DNA of 64,000 bases, taken from positions 310,001 through 374,000 of the forward strand of contig NZ_JABBFQ010000003.1 in assembly GCF_018494055.1 (NCBI RefSeq), given 5' to 3'. The stretch is from Rosenbergiella epipactidis. GTDB taxonomy: Bacteria; Pseudomonadota; Gammaproteobacteria; Enterobacterales; Enterobacteriaceae. Shown one piece after another: positions 7,561 to 17,061 of this stretch. The translations under genes and the position numbers were made by a program. Positions within the stretch are counted from its first letter, which is position 1; each line of letters begins with the position of its first letter. The notes under the pieces were generated by a model. It saw only the letters and a list, made by a program, of their open reading frames with translations. It was not told the DNA's origin and ran no database searches.

Positions 7561-8568
7561 ATGTCCCAGGGTTGGAATATTGCTATTTTAGGTGCGACCG
7601 GTGCCGTTGGCCGTGCGTTAATTGAGTGTTTAGAGCAGCGTCAGTTTGCGGTCGGTAACGTTACGCTACTGGCCACTGAAGAGAGTGCAGGTGAATCTAT
7701 TCGTTTTGCCGGAAAAAATTACCTCGTTCAGGATGCGCGCAATCATGACTGGAGCGACAGCCAATTAGCCTTTTTTGTCGCGGGACAACAAGCCAGTGCT
7801 GACTATGCGGATCTCGCCGCGGACGCAGGATGTATTGTTATCGATAGCAGTGGACTCTTTGCGTTAGCTCATGATGTCCCCTTAGCCGTGGTTGGCGTCA
7901 ATGACAACACCCTGGCCGACTACCGTAATCGTAACATTATAGCGGTGGCCGATAGCCAAGTGAGCCAGCTGATGAACGCAATAGCCCCGCTTAATGAGGC
8001 TGCCAGTGTCCAATCTATCCAGCTAACTGAATTGTTATCGGTTTCGGCTCAAGGGAAATCTGCAGTCGATGCGTTGGCGGGTGAAAGCGCACGCTTACTC
8101 AACGGTATCCCGCCTGAGAACTATCACTTTGGTCGTCAATTAGCCTTCAACATGATGCCGCTGGCGATCGATGAGCAGGGCAGTGTCGCGGCAGAACGCC
8201 GTGTCGTCGATCAAGTCCGTAAAATATTACAAGACGAAAGTTTCCCATTGAGTGTGACATCGCTCCAAGCGCCGGTGTTTTATGGTAACGCGCAAAGTGT
8301 TCGTGTGATCACTGCGCGTCCGCTGGAAGCGGATGAAGCCCAACAAGTATTGAGTGAGCAAGCTGATCTGGCGGTGAGTGAGGAACACGACTTCCCGACC
8401 CCGGTAAGCGAAGGTACAGGCCAAGATCAGCTGTATATTGGTGCTATCCGTCAAGATTATGGCCAGCCTGAAGGGTTACAGTTTTGGTCAGTAGCGGATA
8501 ACGTCCGTTACGGAGGTGCCTTAATGGCGGTGAAAACTGCAGAGCGCCTGATCGAGGATTATTTGTAA
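7561..8568 (+). CDS. usg: Usg, aspartate-semialdehyde dehydrogenase-like protein of unknown function
   Basis: 335-residue homologue of aspartate-semialdehyde dehydrogenase. The NADP-binding start ([15 protein letters not shown]) and the C-terminal dimerisation domain ([19 protein letters not shown]) are clear. The catalytic cysteine of true dehydrogenases is missing: the corresponding segment reads [12 protein letters not shown]. The protein is therefore probably not a functional dehydrogenase, as in E. coli Usg. I start at the ATG at 7561, 6 bases after GGAG; the GTG at 7549 is less likely. Its TAA overlaps the truA ATG by one base, which indicates coupling. The function of the family is unknown. 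Confidence 0.92.
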   Translation: MSQGWNIAILGATGAVGRALIECLEQRQFAVGNVTLLATEESAGESIRFAGKNYLVQDARNHDWSDSQLAFFVAGQQASADYADLAADAGCIVIDSSGLFALAHDVPLAVVGVNDNTLADYRNRNIIAVADSQVSQLMNAIAPLNEAASVQSIQLTELLSVSAQGKSAVDALAGESARLLNGIPPENYHFGRQLAFNMMPLAIDEQGSVAAERRVVDQVRKILQDESFPLSVTSLQAPVFYGNAQSVRVITARPLEADEAQQVLSEQADLAVSEEHDFPTPVSEGTGQDQLYIGAIRQDYGQPEGLQFWSVADNVRYGGALMAVKTAERLIEDYL

Positions 8569-9392
8569 TGTCGACAGCTGAAGCACCGTACAAAATTGCA
8601 CTGGGGATTGAGTACGATGGCAGCCGATATTATGGTTGGCAACGCCAACGCGAAGTACGCAGTGTTCAACAGGTTCTCGAAAAAGCCCTGACCCAAGTCG
8701 CTAATCATCCCATCGATGTTTTTTGCGCCGGGCGAACGGATGCTGGGGTACATGGGACAGGACAAGTGGTTCATTTCGAAACGCAAGCTAAACGGGCGGA
8801 TGCCGCTTGGACGTTAGGGGTCAATGCAAATTTACCCGACGATGTTGCGGTGCGTTGGGTTAAAGCGGTACCGGATGAATTCCATGCCCGCTTTAGCGCG
8901 ACGGCACGGCGCTATCGCTATGTGATTTATAACGAGCGCTTACGTCCAGCTATTCTCGGGAAAGGGTTGACGCATTTTTATCATCCCTTAGACACCGATA
9001 AAATGCATCGCGCTGCACAGAGTCTGTTGGGAGAGAACGATTTCACCTCGTTTCGGGCAGTACAATGTCAATCGCGGACGCCATGGCGCAATATTTCACA
9101 TATTCATGTTGTACGCCAAGGTAGCTTTGTGATTATCGACATCAAAGCCAACGCTTTCGTCCACCATATGGTGCGGAATATTGTCGGTAGTCTGCTAGAA
9201 GTGGGGATGGGAAATCAGCCTGAACAGTGGATCGCGGAGCTCTTAGCATTGCGCGATCGGACAAAAGCGGCGGCAACCGCGAGAGCGGAAGGGCTCTATT
9301 TAGTTGCCGTTGACTATCCCGAGCATTTTGCATTACCGACACCTGCGTTGGGGCCGCTTTTCCTCGCAGACGATAATCACTTTCATCAATAA
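8568..9392 (+). CDS. truA: tRNA pseudouridine(38-40) synthase TruA
   Basis: TruA converts uridines 38-40 in the anticodon stem-loop of many tRNAs to pseudouridine. The protein is 274 residues, as usual. The catalytic aspartate is Asp58 in the motif [10 protein letters not shown]. The [11 protein letters not shown] segment and the [11 protein letters not shown] motif of the second half are also present. The gene is translationally coupled to usg through a TAATG junction and is followed after 11 bases by dedA. Confidence 0.97.
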   Translation: MSTAEAPYKIALGIEYDGSRYYGWQRQREVRSVQQVLEKALTQVANHPIDVFCAGRTDAGVHGTGQVVHFETQAKRADAAWTLGVNANLPDDVAVRWVKAVPDEFHARFSATARRYRYVIYNERLRPAILGKGLTHFYHPLDTDKMHRAAQSLLGENDFTSFRAVQCQSRTPWRNISHIHVVRQGSFVIIDIKANAFVHHMVRNIVGSLLEVGMGNQPEQWIAELLALRDRTKAAATARAEGLYLVAVDYPEHFALPTPALGPLFLADDNHFHQ

Positions 9393-9403
9393 GGAGTTAT
9401 GCA

Positions 9404-10063
9404 ATGCTATCAATGATCATTGATTTTATATTGCATATAGATGTTCATTTAACGGCGTTAATCGCGCATTACGGATTATGGGTCTACGCCATCCTCTTTC
9501 TTATCATCTTTTGTGAGACGGGGCTGGTGGTGACGCCATTTTTACCGGGCGACTCCCTATTGTTTATCGCGGGTGCGCTGGCTGTTTTGCCGAGTAATGG
9601 GTTAAACGTACATATGATGGTAGGATTATTGGTGATTGCCGCCGTACTGGGCGATGCGCTGAACTACACCATCGGGCGCTTATTTGGCGAAAAACTCTTT
9701 AGCCGTCCAAATTCGCGCATTTTTCGCCAGAGCTACCTCGATAAAACGCACCAGTTCTACGATAAGCACGGCGGGAAAACCATTATCTTGGCGCGTTTTG
9801 TTCCGATCATTAGGACCTTCGCGCCTTTCGTTGCAGGAATGGGGCGCATGAGCTATCGCCAATTTGGCTTTTATAACCTTATCGGCGGCGTATGCTGGGT
9901 GGCATTATTTAGCTACGCTGGGGCAATTTTCGGTGATCTACCGGTAGTGAAAAGCAATATCAACTTGTTGATCGTCGCGATTATTGTGGTCTCGGTACTG
10001 CCTGGCATTATTGAAGTAATCCGCCATCGGGCGAAAAAGAATAATACAGATCCTTCAGCATAA
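9404..10063 (+). CDS. dedA: DedA family inner-membrane protein
   Basis: 219-residue polytopic inner-membrane protein, nearly collinear with E. coli DedA. The conserved family motifs are [19 protein letters not shown], the re-entrant loop segment [19 protein letters not shown], and the C-terminal helix. DedA proteins are membrane homeostasis proteins; some relatives flip undecaprenyl or phosphatidyl lipids. The specific substrate of this paralogue is not settled. AAGGAG sits 8 bases before the ATG. It closes the pdxB-usg-truA string. Confidence 0.95.
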   Translation: MLSMIIDFILHIDVHLTALIAHYGLWVYAILFLIIFCETGLVVTPFLPGDSLLFIAGALAVLPSNGLNVHMMVGLLVIAAVLGDALNYTIGRLFGEKLFSRPNSRIFRQSYLDKTHQFYDKHGGKTIILARFVPIIRTFAPFVAGMGRMSYRQFGFYNLIGGVCWVALFSYAGAIFGDLPVVKSNINLLIVAIIVVSVLPGIIEVIRHRAKKNNTDPSA

Positions 10064-10208
10064 TGCTGATATCTGTATAATCGCTCCATATTTTTATCCA
10101 CAGAACCTCACGGTTGTGGTTTAATGAGCGCTATTTATTGGCTGTTGAGTAATCATTCAGCAGAAACACAGTGACTGGTAAAACCAGGTTCAAACAGAAA
10201 GGTCCTCA

Positions 10209-11123
10209 ATGAGCTGGATTGAACGCATTCTTAACAAAACAAATGTTGCCCCTGCCCGTAAGGCGAGTATTCCTGAAGGGATTTGGACAAAGTGTACAAG
10301 TTGTGGCCAAGTACTCTACCGTGCTGAGCTAGAACGTAATCTCGAAGTCTGTCCTAAATGCGACCACCACATGCGTATGCATGGACGTGACCGTCTGAAT
10401 ACTTTTCTTGATCAAGGAACCACACTTGAGCTGGGAAGCGAATTAGAACCGCGTGACTTACTGAAATTCCGCGATTCTAAAAAGTATAAAGACCGTATTG
10501 TCGCGGCGCAAAAAGAGACCGGTGAAAAAGACGCTCTGATTGCAATGAAAGGGCAGCTTCATGGTATGCCTGTCGTGGCGGTTGCCTTTGAATTCTCCTT
10601 TATGGGGGGATCGATGGGTGCAGTCGTCGGAGCGCGTTTTGTAAGAGCTGCAGAACAAGCATTAGAAGATGGTTGCCCACTTATCTGTTTCTCCGCGAGT
10701 GGCGGGGCACGTATGCAAGAAGCGTTAACATCGTTAATGCAGATGGCAAAAACCAGTGCAGCGTTAGCGAAAATGCGTGACCGGGGTTTACCTTATATCT
10801 CGGTACTGACTGACCCTACAATGGGCGGTGTATCCGCAAGCTTTGCGATGCTGGGTGATCTGAATATCGGTGAACCTAAGGCGCTTATTGGTTTTGCGGG
10901 TCCGCGAGTGATCGAGCAGACGGTACGTGAAAAATTACCGCCTGGTTTCCAGCGCAGTGAGTTCCTTATCGAAAAAGGGGCGATTGATATGATTATTCGT
11001 CGCCCTGAATTACGCTTTAAGCTGGCAAGCTTATTGGCGAAGATGATGAATCTTCCGGCTCCGCTTCCTGAAGAGCTGCCACCAGAGCCTGAGAAGGTCG
11101 AGCAAACGCCTAGCGACGCTTAA
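10209..11123 (+). CDS. accD: Acetyl-CoA carboxylase, carboxyltransferase subunit beta
   Basis: AccD forms, with AccA, the carboxyltransferase that moves CO2 from biotin on AccB to acetyl-CoA, giving malonyl-CoA for fatty acid synthesis. The N-terminal zinc ribbon is intact: Cys29, Cys32, Cys48 and Cys51. The crotonase-like domain carries [10 protein letters not shown] and [12 protein letters not shown]. Length is 304 residues, as in E. coli. A 145-base gap upstream must hold its own promoter, so accD is probably transcribed apart from dedA. A terminator follows immediately. Confidence 0.98.
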   Translation: MSWIERILNKTNVAPARKASIPEGIWTKCTSCGQVLYRAELERNLEVCPKCDHHMRMHGRDRLNTFLDQGTTLELGSELEPRDLLKFRDSKKYKDRIVAAQKETGEKDALIAMKGQLHGMPVVAVAFEFSFMGGSMGAVVGARFVRAAEQALEDGCPLICFSASGGARMQEALTSLMQMAKTSAALAKMRDRGLPYISVLTDPTMGGVSASFAMLGDLNIGEPKALIGFAGPRVIEQTVREKLPPGFQRSEFLIEKGAIDMIIRRPELRFKLASLLAKMMNLPAPLPEELPPEPEKVEQTPSDA

Positions 11124-11140
11124 TTCTATATTGCACATTG

Positions 11141-11166
11141 AAAGACGCTCTGGTAGCGTCTTTTTT
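11141..11166 (+). terminator. Rho-independent terminator after accD
   Basis: AAAGACGCT and AGCGTCTTTTTT form a stem around CTGGT and end in a T-run, 18 bases after the accD stop. folC begins 29 bases later. Confidence 0.85.
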
Positions 11167-11194
11167 ATCATTGTTTTAGCGAAAAATTCATACC

Positions 11195-12451
11195 ATGTCT
11201 AAGCCTCATCACCCACACTCGTCTTCCTCACTAGAGGAATGGCTGGTTTACCTTGAACAGTTACATGGTCAAGCCATTGAACTTGGCTTAGATCGTATCC
11301 GTCATGTTGCGACCGAACTGAATCTTCTCAAGCCAGCGCCATTTGTGTTCACGGTAGGGGGGACGAATGGTAAGGGAACAACGTGCCGTACCTTAGAAGT
11401 CTTATTAATGGCAGCAGGGTATCGCGTTGGGGTTTACAGCTCCCCGCACTTTATTCGCTATGCTGAGCGCGTACGAATTAACGGTCAAGAACTGAGTGAC
11501 CAACAGCATATTTCGAGCTTCGATAGCCTTAACCAAGGCCGTGGGGGAACCTCGTTAACCTTTTTTGAATTTAGCACTCTGTCAGCGTTACAGCTGTTTA
11601 AGCAATCTGATCTCGATGTGGTGATTCTTGAGGTGGGATTAGGTGGACGACTCGATGCGAGCAATATTGTTGATGCGGATGTTGCGGTGCTGACATCGAT
11701 CGCGCTCGACCATACCGATTGGCTAGGGCCGGACCGCGAAAGCATTGGCCGAGAAAAGGCCGGTATATTCCGCCAAGGCAAACCTGCGGTGGTCGGCGAA
11801 CCGGATATGCCCGTTACCATCAGTAAGGTGGCGCAGGATAAAGGCGCGATTCTCCAAGCCCGGGGTAAAGAGTGGTCCTATAGCGCTTCGTCACACAGCT
11901 GGCAGTTCCAAGATATTCAAGGCAAATTGACAGAGTTACCGCTACCACAGATCCCCTTAGCAAACGCCGCTACTGCGCTGGCAGCATTGCGCGTCTCTGG
12001 ACTTACGCTAAGTGAAGCCGTACTGAGAGAGTCTATTGCCACCGCAACCTTGCCTGGGCGATTCCAGATTGTGCAACATTCTCCTTTGGTGATTTTAGAT
12101 GTTGCGCATAATCCCCATGCGGCACGTTATCTGGTGGAAAAAATCGAACAGCTCGCCCCCAAGGGAAAAGTTCACGGCGTACTGGGTATGCTTCACGATA
12201 AAGATATCGAGGGGACAATCACGATATTATCTGAAGCCGTGGATCAGTGGTATTGCGCTAGCCTAGACGGGCCACGAGGGGCCTCGGCACAGCGGTTACA
12301 GCAATCGTTGCCTGAGGCAGAGTGTTATGACCGGGTTGAGCAGGCCTGGCAGGCAGCGTTGTCGCAAGCGGATGCAGACGATGTCGTCTTAGTTTGTGGA
12401 TCTTTTCATACCGTTGCGGCGGTTATGGCGTTGAGCAATAAGGAGCAGTAA
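11195..12451 (+). CDS. folC: Bifunctional dihydrofolate synthase / folylpolyglutamate synthase
   Basis: FolC adds glutamate to dihydropteroate and then extends the polyglutamate tail of folates, using ATP. The protein is 418 residues. The Mur-ligase-like ATP loop is VGGTNGKGTT (residues 54-63), followed by YSSPHF and by EVGLGGRLDASN, and the C-terminal domain has DVAHNPHAA. The stop at 12451 is one base before the GTG of dedD, so the two are co-translated. It has the same place as in E. coli, between accD and dedD. Confidence 0.97.
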   Translation: MSKPHHPHSSSSLEEWLVYLEQLHGQAIELGLDRIRHVATELNLLKPAPFVFTVGGTNGKGTTCRTLEVLLMAAGYRVGVYSSPHFIRYAERVRINGQELSDQQHISSFDSLNQGRGGTSLTFFEFSTLSALQLFKQSDLDVVILEVGLGGRLDASNIVDADVAVLTSIALDHTDWLGPDRESIGREKAGIFRQGKPAVVGEPDMPVTISKVAQDKGAILQARGKEWSYSASSHSWQFQDIQGKLTELPLPQIPLANAATALAALRVSGLTLSEAVLRESIATATLPGRFQIVQHSPLVILDVAHNPHAARYLVEKIEQLAPKGKVHGVLGMLHDKDIEGTITILSEAVDQWYCASLDGPRGASAQRLQQSLPEAECYDRVEQAWQAALSQADADDVVLVCGSFHTVAAVMALSNKEQ

Positions 12452-12452
12452 C

Positions 12453-13199
12453 GTGGCCAGTAAATTTCAAAATCGGATGGCGGGAACGATCATTCTGGTG
12501 GCACTCGGCGTGATTATTTTACCCGGCTTACTGGATGGTAAAAAAAAGCATTACCATGAAGAGTTCGCGGCCATCCCTTTAGTGCCTAAACCGGGTGACC
12601 AACTGAATGATGAGATGGTTCCCCCCGTCACTCAGCCCATCCCGTCAAAAACGATTCGTCAGCAGGCAGCCCAGCGCATCCCGGCTGAGGCTAGCTCGCA
12701 AGAGGCTTCTCGTGGTAGTGTGGCGACACAACCTCATGAAACAGGGGCTAATGCCACACAGCTACAGATGCAACGCGCCCAAGAACAGCTAGCACAGCGT
12801 GAAGCGCAACGGCTAAAAGATCAAGCGCGCCAACAGCAAGAAGCTCAACGTCAGGCGCAAGCGAAGCAACAACAGTTGGCCGCACAGCAACAGCAGGCTG
12901 AGGCGCAGCAACGTCAACAAACCGCAGCGCAGAGTAGCGCCTCGTCAACGCCTACCGGTCAGGCATACGTGATTCAGTTGGGTGCGTTGCGTAATGCCTC
13001 ACGAGTCTCTGAAGTGGTTGAACAGCTACGGGGTGCGGGCTTCAAAGCCTATTCCATTCCTGCTACACCGGTGCAGGGGCAAATTAACCGTATTTTGGTG
13101 GGGCCGGATACGTCGAAGAGCCATCTTCAGTCACAGGTTGCTGAATTGAAGGCGAAAACAGGATTATTTGGGGTGGTCATGCCTTATCGGGTGCATTGA
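12453..13199 (+). CDS. dedD: Cell-division protein DedD (SPOR domain)
   Basis: 248-residue bitopic inner-membrane protein. It has a short cytoplasmic start, one transmembrane helix at about residues 10-27, and a long periplasmic linker rich in Gln and Ala (about 95-165). The C-terminal SPOR domain (about 168-248) starts at YVIQLGALRN. SPOR domains bind denuded septal peptidoglycan, and DedD contributes to constriction with FtsN. The start codon is GTG, set by folC coupling and by the family N-terminus. The Q/A-rich linker is low complexity and will vary among relatives. Confidence 0.93.
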   Translation: MASKFQNRMAGTIILVALGVIILPGLLDGKKKHYHEEFAAIPLVPKPGDQLNDEMVPPVTQPIPSKTIRQQAAQRIPAEASSQEASRGSVATQPHETGANATQLQMQRAQEQLAQREAQRLKDQARQQQEAQRQAQAKQQQLAAQQQQAEAQQRQQTAAQSSASSTPTGQAYVIQLGALRNASRVSEVVEQLRGAGFKAYSIPATPVQGQINRILVGPDTSKSHLQSQVAELKAKTGLFGVVMPYRVH

Positions 13200-13240
13200 T
13201 TATCCCAAGATAATCCCCCTTACAGGGGAAAGAACAGGGC

Positions 13241-13275
13241 AGGGCAATTCCTAAAAATAAGGCATTGCCCTTTTT
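13241..13275 (+). terminator. Rho-independent terminator after dedD
   Basis: GGGCAAT pairs with ATTGCCC, with a smaller inner pairing in the loop, followed by TTTTT. It isolates accD-folC-dedD from the PurR-regulated cvpA-purF unit. Confidence 0.75.
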
Positions 13276-13297
13276 CAACTTGGCGCAGGAAAACCAT

Positions 13298-13326
13298 ACG
13301 CAAACGTTTTCTTTTTCTGTTAGAAT
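13298..13326 (+). promoter_or_regulatory. PurR operator and promoter of cvpA-purF
   Basis: ACGCAAACGTTTTCTT at 13298-13313 is the classic purine repressor operator; as I recall, it is the same sequence found in front of E. coli cvpA-purF. A TAGAAT -10 hexamer follows at 13321-13326, so bound PurR would cover the promoter. Established role: PurR with hypoxanthine or guanine represses purine synthesis. Confidence 0.9.
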
Positions 13327-13374
13327 GCGCCGCGATAGAGGAAACACTGTCATGAGGTGGTATAGGTTACGCGG

Positions 13375-13860
13375 ATGAATTGGATTGATTACGCCATATT
13401 AGGCATCATTGGACTCTCTTCATTAGTGAGTCTCATCCGCGGATTTGTGAGGGAAGCCCTCTCATTAATTACCTGGGGTTGTGCATTCTTTGTCGCGAGC
13501 CATTACTACCCTTTACTGGCGGATTGGTTTTCGGGTTTTGAACAACCCATGGTCCGAAATGGTATCGCCATTGCGGTGCTCTTTATCACTACGCTAATTG
13601 TGGGCGCTCTGGTCAATTATGTGATTGGTAGTTTAGTGGATAAGACCGGCCTGTCAGGAACCGATCGTGTATTAGGGGTCTGTTTCGGCGCGCTACGCGG
13701 TGGATTAATCGTCGCGGCTATCCTCTTTTTTCTCGACACCTTTACGGGGTTTTCCAAAAGTGTCGATTGGACGCAATCACAGTTGATTCCACAGTTCAGT
13801 ATCGTCATCAGATGGTTTTTTGACTATCTGCAGAGCACATCGAGTTTTCTACCCCGATAG
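13375..13860 (+). CDS. cvpA: Colicin V production protein CvpA
   Basis: 161-residue inner-membrane protein with about four hydrophobic segments, collinear with E. coli CvpA (WIDYAILGII at the start; SLIRGFVREALSL). It is needed for colicin V secretion and for bile or envelope stress tolerance in enterobacteria; its biochemical role is unknown. It is the first gene of the PurR-controlled operon with purF, which begins 35 bases downstream. Confidence 0.95.
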   Translation: MNWIDYAILGIIGLSSLVSLIRGFVREALSLITWGCAFFVASHYYPLLADWFSGFEQPMVRNGIAIAVLFITTLIVGALVNYVIGSLVDKTGLSGTDRVLGVCFGALRGGLIVAAILFFLDTFTGFSKSVDWTQSQLIPQFSIVIRWFFDYLQSTSSFLPR

Positions 13861-13895
13861 TGAGTCGGGACAAGCGGCTATGAGGAAATGACACC

Positions 13896-15413
13896 ATGTG
13901 TGGGATTGTCGGTATCAGCGGATTTTTACCTGTAAACCAAGCAATTTATGATGCGTTATCGGTGCTACAACACCGTGGACAAGATGCAGCAGGCATCTGT
14001 ACGATTGATCAGCTTAATTGCTTTCGCTTACGTAAAGCGAATGGACTCGTTAGTGACGTGTTTGAAGCACGCCATATGCAACGTCTTCAAGGAACAATGG
14101 GTATTGGCCACGTTCGTTACCCTACTGCAGGTAGCTCAAGCGCCTCGGAAGCACAGCCTTTTTATGTGAACTCTCCGTACGGTATTACGCTGGCACACAA
14201 CGGCAATTTAACTAATGCCCATGAGCTGAGAACCCGTCTGTTCGAGCAAGGGCGTCGCCATATCAACACGACGTCTGACTCGGAAGTTCTGCTTAATGTC
14301 TTCGCTCAAGAACTTGATCGCTTCCAAGATTATCCCCTGACAGCGGATAATATCTTTACCGCTATCGAGTGTATGCACCGCCAAATCCGTGGTGCTTACG
14401 CTGTCGTGGCGATGCTTATTGGTCACGGCATGATTGCCTTTCGCGATCCTAATGGTATCCGTCCTTTAGTTTTAGGTAAGCGCCAACTGCCAGATGGCCG
14501 TAACGAATATATGGTCGCCTCAGAGAGTGTTGCCTTAGACACACTCGGTTTTGAATTTATCCGTGACGTTGTGGCTGGTGAAGCTGTTTATATTACTGAA
14601 CAGGGTGAACTTTTTACGCGTCAATGTGCGGATGCGCCGAAGAATAATCCTTGTTTATTCGAGTACGTCTATTTCGCTCGTCCCGACTCCTTTATCGATA
14701 AGATCTCTGTCTACAACGCAAGAATTCGCATGGGTACCAAGCTAGGTGAAAAAATTGCCCGTGAATGGCGTGACTTGGATATCGACGTCGTCATTCCTAT
14801 CCCTGAAACCTCGACGGATGTTGCACTGGAAATTGCGCGCATCTTAGATAAGCCTTATCGTCAGGGATTTGTGAAAAACCGCTATGTAGGACGGACCTTT
14901 ATTATGCCTGGACAGCAGCTGCGCCGCAGCGCCGTCCGCCGTAAACTGAATGCCAACCGTGCTGAGTTCCGTGATAAGAATGTACTGTTAGTCGACGATT
15001 CAATCGTTCGTGGAACCACCTCCGAGCAGATTATTGAGATGGCTCGTGAAGCAGGCGCCAAACGCGTTTACCTCGCTTCTGCCGCACCCGAAATCCGCTT
15101 CCCTAACGTGTATGGCATCGATATGCCAAGCGTCAATGAGCTGATTGCGCATGGTCGTGAAGTGGATGAAATTTGCCAATTAATCAAGGCTGATGCCCTT
15201 ATTTTCCAAGATCTGAATGATCTGATCGAGGCGGTAAAAGAAGAGAACCCAGATATTACAGACTTTGAGTGTTCCGTCTTTAATGGTGTCTACGTCACGC
15301 AAGATGTTAACCAAGAATATCTGGATTATCTGCAATCCCTGCGCAAAGACGATGTGAAAGCCGTGGCACGGCAAAATGAGGTAGAAGGGCTGGAACTTCA
15401 TAACGAAGGTTAA
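13896..15413 (+). CDS. purF: Amidophosphoribosyltransferase
   Basis: PurF makes 5-phosphoribosylamine from PRPP and glutamine, the committed step of purine synthesis. The protein of 505 residues starts MCGIVG, so Cys2 becomes the N-terminal glutaminase nucleophile after Met removal. The class II amidotransferase domain runs to about residue 230. The phosphoribosyltransferase half has the PRPP loop [13 protein letters not shown] near residues 364-377. This enzyme is normally feedback-inhibited by AMP and GMP. Transcription is set by the PurR operator upstream of cvpA. A terminator follows. Confidence 0.98.
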   Translation: MCGIVGISGFLPVNQAIYDALSVLQHRGQDAAGICTIDQLNCFRLRKANGLVSDVFEARHMQRLQGTMGIGHVRYPTAGSSSASEAQPFYVNSPYGITLAHNGNLTNAHELRTRLFEQGRRHINTTSDSEVLLNVFAQELDRFQDYPLTADNIFTAIECMHRQIRGAYAVVAMLIGHGMIAFRDPNGIRPLVLGKRQLPDGRNEYMVASESVALDTLGFEFIRDVVAGEAVYITEQGELFTRQCADAPKNNPCLFEYVYFARPDSFIDKISVYNARIRMGTKLGEKIAREWRDLDIDVVIPIPETSTDVALEIARILDKPYRQGFVKNRYVGRTFIMPGQQLRRSAVRRKLNANRAEFRDKNVLLVDDSIVRGTTSEQIIEMAREAGAKRVYLASAAPEIRFPNVYGIDMPSVNELIAHGREVDEICQLIKADALIFQDLNDLIEAVKEENPDITDFECSVFNGVYVTQDVNQEYLDYLQSLRKDDVKAVARQNEVEGLELHNEG

Positions 15414-15430
15414 GCGCTTTTTCTTCTCGT

Positions 15431-15456
15431 AAACAGGGCGAATATCGCCCTGTTTT
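15431..15456 (+). terminator. Rho-independent terminator after purF
   Basis: AACAGGGCGA and TCGCCCTGTT form a stem with a two-base apical region, followed by TTTTGCTTT. It lies 18 bases after the purF stop. Confidence 0.85.
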
Positions 15457-15515
15457 GCTTTCTGCTATACTAAGCCTTCGCAAAATAGCGCTCAGTGTGT
15501 GGGATACTCGTCATT

Positions 15516-16088
15516 ATGACCAAAAGATTAATCGTTGGCCTGTCTGGGGCAAGCGGAGCACAGTATGGTGTACGGCTGCTCGAGGTATTAAAATCAGTCC
15601 CCGAGGTTGAAACCCACCTTGTTGCGAGCATGGCTGCCCGCCAGACCCTCTCTTTAGAAACTGATTACAGTTGGCGAGATGTGCAAGCGCTGGCAGACGA
15701 AGTCTATGACGTGCGTGATATTGGTGCATCGATCTCGTCGGGATCTTTCAAAACGCTGGGTATGGTGATCCTGCCTTGTTCGATTAAAACCCTCTCCGCT
15801 ATCGTCCACAGCTACAGCGATACCTTACTTACCCGTGCCGCAGATGTGGTATTAAAAGAGGGCCGTAAACTGGTACTCGGGGTACGTGAAACGCCCTTAC
15901 ATCTTGGACACTTAAGGATGATGACCACCGCGGCTGAACTTGGGGCGATTATCATGCCGCCCGTCCCGGCGTTTTATCATCGCCCTAACTCTATTAACGA
16001 TATTGTCGATCAGACCGTTAACCGTATCATCGATCAGTTCGATATCGAGCTACCCGAAGACCTCTTTACCCGTTGGCAAGGTCACTAA
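15516..16088 (+). CDS. ubiX: Flavin prenyltransferase UbiX
   Basis: UbiX joins dimethylallyl phosphate to FMN to make prenyl-FMN, the cofactor of the UbiD decarboxylase in ubiquinone synthesis. The 190-residue protein has the Rossmann-like FMN site (GLSGASGAQYGVRLL), SISSGSF, and LVLGVRETPLH. I start at ATG 15516, which matches the family N-terminus (MTKRLIVG); an in-frame GTG 21 bases upstream is not needed. It works in the same pathway as ubiG at 52-53 kb. Confidence 0.95.
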   Translation: MTKRLIVGLSGASGAQYGVRLLEVLKSVPEVETHLVASMAARQTLSLETDYSWRDVQALADEVYDVRDIGASISSGSFKTLGMVILPCSIKTLSAIVHSYSDTLLTRAADVVLKEGRKLVLGVRETPLHLGHLRMMTTAAELGAIIMPPVPAFYHRPNSINDIVDQTVNRIIDQFDIELPEDLFTRWQGH

Positions 16089-16181
16089 TGGTGCACGCAT
16101 GTTTTTTTGCACCACATTCGTGCTAATTTTCGCGCGAATCGCGATAAAACCCCATTAAGCCTTGGCATGTTTTGTGCATTT

Positions 16182-16205
16182 CCAGTGAGAATCCTCTCTC
16201 ACTGG
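16182..16205 (+). promoter_or_regulatory. Perfect hairpin in the hisJ leader, overlapping the ribosome binding site
   Basis: CCAGTGAGA (16182-16190) and TCTCACTGG (16197-16205) are perfect inverse complements around a six-base loop. The only plausible Shine-Dalgarno, GGTGA at 16204-16208, has its first two bases in the stem, and the hisJ ATG is at 16214. The element could dampen translation as RNA, or be a DNA operator. Function is inferred. Confidence 0.5.
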
Positions 16206-16213
16206 TGATATAC

Positions 16214-16996
16214 ATGAAAAAGTTGACGGTATTTGCTTCGCTGTTTTTAGGATTAACCCTTTCTAGCCAGGCTTTCTCTGCACTGCCTACGCATCTTCGT
16301 TTTGGCACTGACCCGAGCTATCCACCTTTTGAATCGAAAAGTCCCGATGGCAAACTGGTTGGCTTCGACATTGATTTAGTCAATGAAATTTGTAAACGCA
16401 TTACGACGCAATGCGAATTTGTAACAGGGGATTTCGACGGCCTTATTCCTTCCTTAAAAGCTGAAAAAATTGATGCGATCGTTTCGGCCTTATCGATTAC
16501 TGAAAAGCGTCTCCAACAGATTGATTTCTCAGATAAATTATACGCGGCCAATGCGCGTTTAGTCGCAGTGAAAGGCTCGCCTTTACAACCAACCGTGGCC
16601 TCATTAAAAGGGAAAACTATTGGTGTCGAGCAGGGCACCACTCAAGAAAGCTATGCTGATAAATACTGGCGTGGTGCAGGCGTCACCATCGTACCTTACC
16701 AAGCACAGGACCAAGTTTACCAAGATTTAGCCTCAGGGCGCTTAGATGCAGCGTTTCAGGACGAAGTCCAAGCTAGCGAGGGATTCTTAAAATCGGCGGG
16801 GGGCAAAGGTTATAGTTTTGCTGGGCCTGCCGTTAAAGATAAGGCTATCTTCGGGGTTGGAACAGGAATTGGTCTTCGCAAAGGGGATACGGAAGTAACC
16901 CAAGCCATCAATAAAGCCATCGCCGCAATGCATAAAGATGGGACCTACGACAAATTGGCGAAAAAGTATTTCGATTTCAATATTTACGACGAGTAA
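16214..16996 (+). CDS. hisJ: Periplasmic basic-amino-acid/histidine-binding protein (HisJ/ArgT type)
   Basis: 260-residue solute-binding protein for the HisQMP transporter. A signal peptide of about 23 residues ends QAFSA. The mature part has the family marks [44 protein letters not shown] and the C-terminal KKYFDFN. It resembles both HisJ (histidine) and ArgT (Lys/Arg/Orn); E. coli has both in tandem but only one is present here. The specificity is therefore uncertain and could be broad. I start at the ATG at 16214, which begins a normal signal peptide. A TTG 42 bases upstream would spoil it. A stable hairpin follows the gene. Confidence 0.9.
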   Translation: MKKLTVFASLFLGLTLSSQAFSALPTHLRFGTDPSYPPFESKSPDGKLVGFDIDLVNEICKRITTQCEFVTGDFDGLIPSLKAEKIDAIVSALSITEKRLQQIDFSDKLYAANARLVAVKGSPLQPTVASLKGKTIGVEQGTTQESYADKYWRGAGVTIVPYQAQDQVYQDLASGRLDAAFQDEVQASEGFLKSAGGKGYSFAGPAVKDKAIFGVGTGIGLRKGDTEVTQAINKAIAAMHKDGTYDKLAKKYFDFNIYDE

Positions 16997-17007
16997 GTCC
17001 GACAGTG

Positions 17008-17036
17008 ACAGAGCGTCATCTGGCGTGGCGCTCTGT
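17008..17036 (+). other. Intercistronic hairpin between hisJ and hisQ
   Basis: ACAGAGCG and CGCTCTGT pair across 13 bases in the 65-base gap after hisJ, with no T-run. Such a structure is expected to protect the 3' end of the binding-protein message or attenuate read-through, so that HisJ is made in excess over the membrane subunits. The sequence differs from the REP elements found here in E. coli and Salmonella. Confidence 0.55.
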
Positions 17037-17061
17037 ATTCGTAAGTTAAGAGGGGTCGTAG

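Noticed and set aside
7561-8568. Usg as an active aspartate-semialdehyde dehydrogenase
   Set aside because: The catalytic cysteine is absent, as in known Usg proteins, so the gene is not a second asd.
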